From contig JASIEC010000143.1 of the NCBI GenBank assembly GCA_030046135.1, positions 1-6,588 of the forward strand: a DNA stretch of 6,588 bases. The letters are read 5' to 3'. The stretch is from Thermoplasmata archaeon (GTDB lineage: Archaea; Thermoplasmatota; Thermoplasmata; Lutacidiplasmatales; UBA184). A program made the position numbers and the translations under genes. Every line of letters begins with the position of its first letter. The stretch's first letter is position 1. Below are positions 5,012 to 6,588 of the stretch, in pieces. A model generated the notes under the pieces. It worked only from the letters and a program-made list of their open reading frames with translations. It was not told where the DNA came from and ran no database searches.

Positions 5012-6393
5012 ATCGGCCGGCCCTGGAGCTCGCCCGGGACCGGGGCCCCGAGCAGGGTGAGGATCGTCGGGGCGATGTCGAGGAGCTTCTCCTCGGGGCC
5101 CCGCTGCCCTCGCCCATCAACCGGGTCGGAGATCGCGTAGATCCCCTCGAACGAGTGGACGGCGTCGTCCGGGCCGGTGTCGTTCTCCTCGATGTAGAGA
5201 GACCCGTACCCGATCGAGCCGATCGACCGGACGGCGACGTTCCCGAAGTAGACCATGAGGTCGGGGGCATCTCCCCGCACCTCCCGGTAGACCTCCCGGG
5301 GACGGCGGACGTCGACCCCGAGCGGCGTCCCGTCCGGCTTCGTGACCCCCTGGAACTCCCGGGTCAGCTTTGTCTCAAGGTCAGGGACGTCCTTCGGCCG
5401 GACGATCCCCTCCGGCTCGCGGCCCTTGACGTTGTAGAAGATCCGCGCGTAGTACCCCCCCGACCCCCACGCCCGGGTGCGCGACCAGTCGACCGCCGCC
5501 TCCTCGATCGGCGTCTTGGGCGGGGGCGGGGGCCCCTTGAGGGCGAGGTACCCCTTCTGGATCAGCCACTCGTTGACGCAGAAGCACCCCTTCATCGCTT
5601 GGCTCCCGTGGTCGGAGACGACGAGGACGCGGGCCTTCGGCCCGACCTCGCCGAGGAACCGCCCGATCTCGGTGTCGAGCATCCGGTAGTACTCTTCCAC
5701 GACCGCCCGCATCCGGGCGTTCTCCTCGAACTGGGGGTGCTCCCGGTCGAAGAACCGCCAGAACGTGTGGTGGAGGCGGTCGGGGCCGATCTCGTGGTAG
5801 GCGAAGAGGTCCCACGGCCCCTTCGTCCAGAGGTCCCGGGCGACCGCGAAGTGCTTCCGGGTCATCTCGAGAAGCTCCCGACCGATCCGGTCCCGGTCGT
5901 TCTGCCGGAAGGTGACGTCGAACGGGTACCCGCCCGAGACCCGGTCGACCTCCGCCTTCATCGACGGGGGGTAGACGTAGTCGGTCGCCCCGTCCGGGGT
6001 CAGGAAATCCGAGATGTACACGCCGTTCACCGCGGGCGGGGGGTAGCCCGGGGGCATCCCGATCACGCAGACCCTCTTGCCGAGGCGGGAGAGCCGGTCC
6101 CAGAGCAGGGGCTGGAGGAGGGTGCGGGATGTGGGGATGTAGTTGTCCCAGTACGTCCCGGGCTTGCGGTGGCGGAACCCGTAAAGCCCGAGCGTCCCCG
6201 GGTCCATCCCCGAGAACATCACGGCCCAGGCGGGGACGGTGATCGGCGGGTCGATCGATCGCAACGTTCCGTACCGGGAGCGACCCAGCAGGTCGCGCAC
6301 CCGAGGCATCAGCGGTAGGAAACGCTCGAACAGGAGCCACGGCGAGACGGAATCCAGGCCGATCACCAGGACCCGCGCCGGAGGGTCGGGCAC
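4996..6393 (-). CDS. Alkaline-phosphatase-superfamily phosphodiesterase / nucleotide pyrophosphatase
   Basis: This 465-residue protein belongs to the type I phosphodiesterase/nucleotide pyrophosphatase branch of the alkaline phosphatase superfamily. All seven expected two-metal and nucleophile residues can be placed: D14 (VIGLDSVSPW), nucleophile T52 (ITVPAWAVMFSG), D205 and H209 (GPDRLHHTFW), D261 and H262 (VVSDHGS), and H413 (HSFEGIY). It should therefore hydrolyse phosphate mono- or diesters with two divalent metals; the substrate cannot be read from sequence. No signal peptide or membrane helix is seen, so it is probably cytoplasmic, unlike many secreted relatives. A run of five prolines (288-292) marks a linker or cap insertion. 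The start is GTG at 6391-6393, chosen because the first strand ARVLVIGLD begins at residue 6 and a TATA-like box lies 25 bases upstream. It is transcribed alone, convergent with vapC. Archaeal relatives are often annotated only as AP-superfamily protein. Confidence 0.93.
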   Translation of the reverse strand: MPDPPARVLVIGLDSVSPWLLFERFLPLMPRVRDLLGRSRYGTLRSIDPPITVPAWAVMFSGMDPGTLGLYGFRHRKPGTYWDNYIPTSRTLLQPLLWDRLSRLGKRVCVIGMPPGYPPPAVNGVYISDFLTPDGATDYVYPPSMKAEVDRVSGGYPFDVTFRQNDRDRIGRELLEMTRKHFAVARDLWTKGPWDLFAYHEIGPDRLHHTFWRFFDREHPQFEENARMRAVVEEYYRMLDTEIGRFLGEVGPKARVLVVSDHGSQAMKGCFCVNEWLIQKGYLALKGPPPPPKTPIEEAAVDWSRTRAWGSGGYYARIFYNVKGREPEGIVRPKDVPDLETKLTREFQGVTKPDGTPLGVDVRRPREVYREVRGDAPDLMVYFGNVAVRSIGSIGYGSLYIEENDTGPDDAVHSFEGIYAISDPVDGRGQRGPEEKLLDIAPTILTLLGAPVPGELQGRPIPGFR

Positions 6394-6396
6394 GGG

Positions 6397-6421
6397 CGGC
6401 CCGAGACGGCCCTTCTAATAA
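6397..6421 (-). promoter_or_regulatory. Promoter of the phosphodiesterase gene with a direct repeat
   Basis: On the minus strand TTATTAG (6415-6421) is an isolated AT-rich island centred 25 bases before the GTG start, consistent with a leaderless mRNA. Between it and the start lie two copies of GGGCCG (6407-6412 and 6397-6402) separated by TCTC, a direct repeat of ten-base period. That spacing, about one helical turn, would suit two protein subunits on one face of the DNA, but GC bias makes this tentative. Confidence 0.5.
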
Positions 6422-6433
6422 CGCTACCCCGGA

Positions 6434-6462
6434 CGCCTCCACGACCGGCTCCCCGGGAGGCG
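6434..6462. repeat. Inverted repeat upstream of the phosphodiesterase promoter
   Basis: CGCCTCC (6434-6440) and GGAGGCG (6456-6462) are perfect complements around 15 bases. The element lies between the probable stop codon of the upstream minus-strand gene and the TATA-like box of the phosphodiesterase gene. It could be the 3' hairpin of the upstream gene or an upstream regulator site. The rest of 6423-6526 shows nothing recognisable. Confidence 0.25.
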
Positions 6463-6526
6463 CCGTTCGGCCCACCGGGCAACCGGGGCGCGGCCGACGA
6501 CCCGCCGTCGCGCGCTGGGGGTCATC

Positions 6527-6588
6527 CTACGGCTTCGGAAGCCGGGCGCGGCGCAGCAGCCAGAACGAACCGCCAGCACCGACCGCGG
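6527..6588 (-). CDS. C-terminal tail of a possible membrane-anchored protein, partial
   Basis: Only 19 codons plus a TAG stop are inside the window, reading AVGAGGSFWLLRRARLPKP. A small hydrophobic stretch (AVGAGGSFWLL) followed by a basic end (RRARLPKP) is the usual look of a C-terminal membrane anchor with a cytoplasmic positive tail, as on archaeal surface or secreted proteins. It has the same direction as the phosphodiesterase gene, whose own promoter lies in between. The call rests on composition alone; another frame or no gene at all remains possible. Confidence 0.4.
   Translation of the reverse strand, partial: AVGAGGSFWLLRRARLPKP

Noticed and set aside
5155..6318. 387-codon open frame on the plus strand
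   Set aside because: It is antisense to the phosphodiesterase, which has all its catalytic motifs; the shadow is a Val/Pro/Asp/Arg-rich composition artefact.

Overview
This is a GC-rich window that reads as archaeal DNA. None of the visible starts has a clear Shine-Dalgarno sequence. Four of the five complete genes (all but vapC) have a short AT-rich, TATA-like island in an otherwise GC-dominated spacer. In three of these the island is centred about 25 bases before the start codon, as expected for leaderless archaeal mRNAs; in the fourth it is about 40 bases before. The proteins lack the extreme acidity of haloarchaea, so a high-GC Thermoplasmatota-like or other euryarchaeal lineage is my best guess. 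This is inference, not a classification.

Layout: (i) 1-2931 (+) is the 3' part of a large signalling protein: the end of a class III nucleotide cyclase domain, then a STAND/AAA-type ATPase and a long TPR-like helical array. (ii) 3051-3320 (+) is a small orphan protein of 89 residues. (iii) 3405-4073 (-) is a Pro-rich, probably disordered protein ending in a four-cysteine zinc finger. It converges with (ii). (iv) 4268-4938 (+) is a VapBC-type toxin-antitoxin pair (ribbon-helix-helix antitoxin, PIN-domain RNase toxin) with a four-base ATGA overlap. It diverges from (iii) across a 194-base regulatory spacer. (v) 4996-6393 (-) is a cytoplasmic alkaline-phosphatase-superfamily phosphodiesterase/pyrophosphatase with all seven expected active-site residues, starting at GTG. 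(vi) 6527-6588 (-) is probably the C-terminal tail of a membrane-anchored protein that continues out of the window.

The genes do not form one pathway; the region looks like a mosaic of single genes and a TA module, each with its own promoter. The most notable non-coding signal is that genes (ii) and (iii) share the inverted repeat CGACG-N6-CGTCG between TATA island and start codon, which suggests a common regulator. In gene (iii) the TATA island is also enclosed by a perfect 7-base inverted repeat. The vapB and phosphodiesterase promoters have different repeats in the equivalent position. No tRNA, rRNA, CRISPR array or insertion sequence was recognised, and no gene-free stretch exceeds 300 bases.
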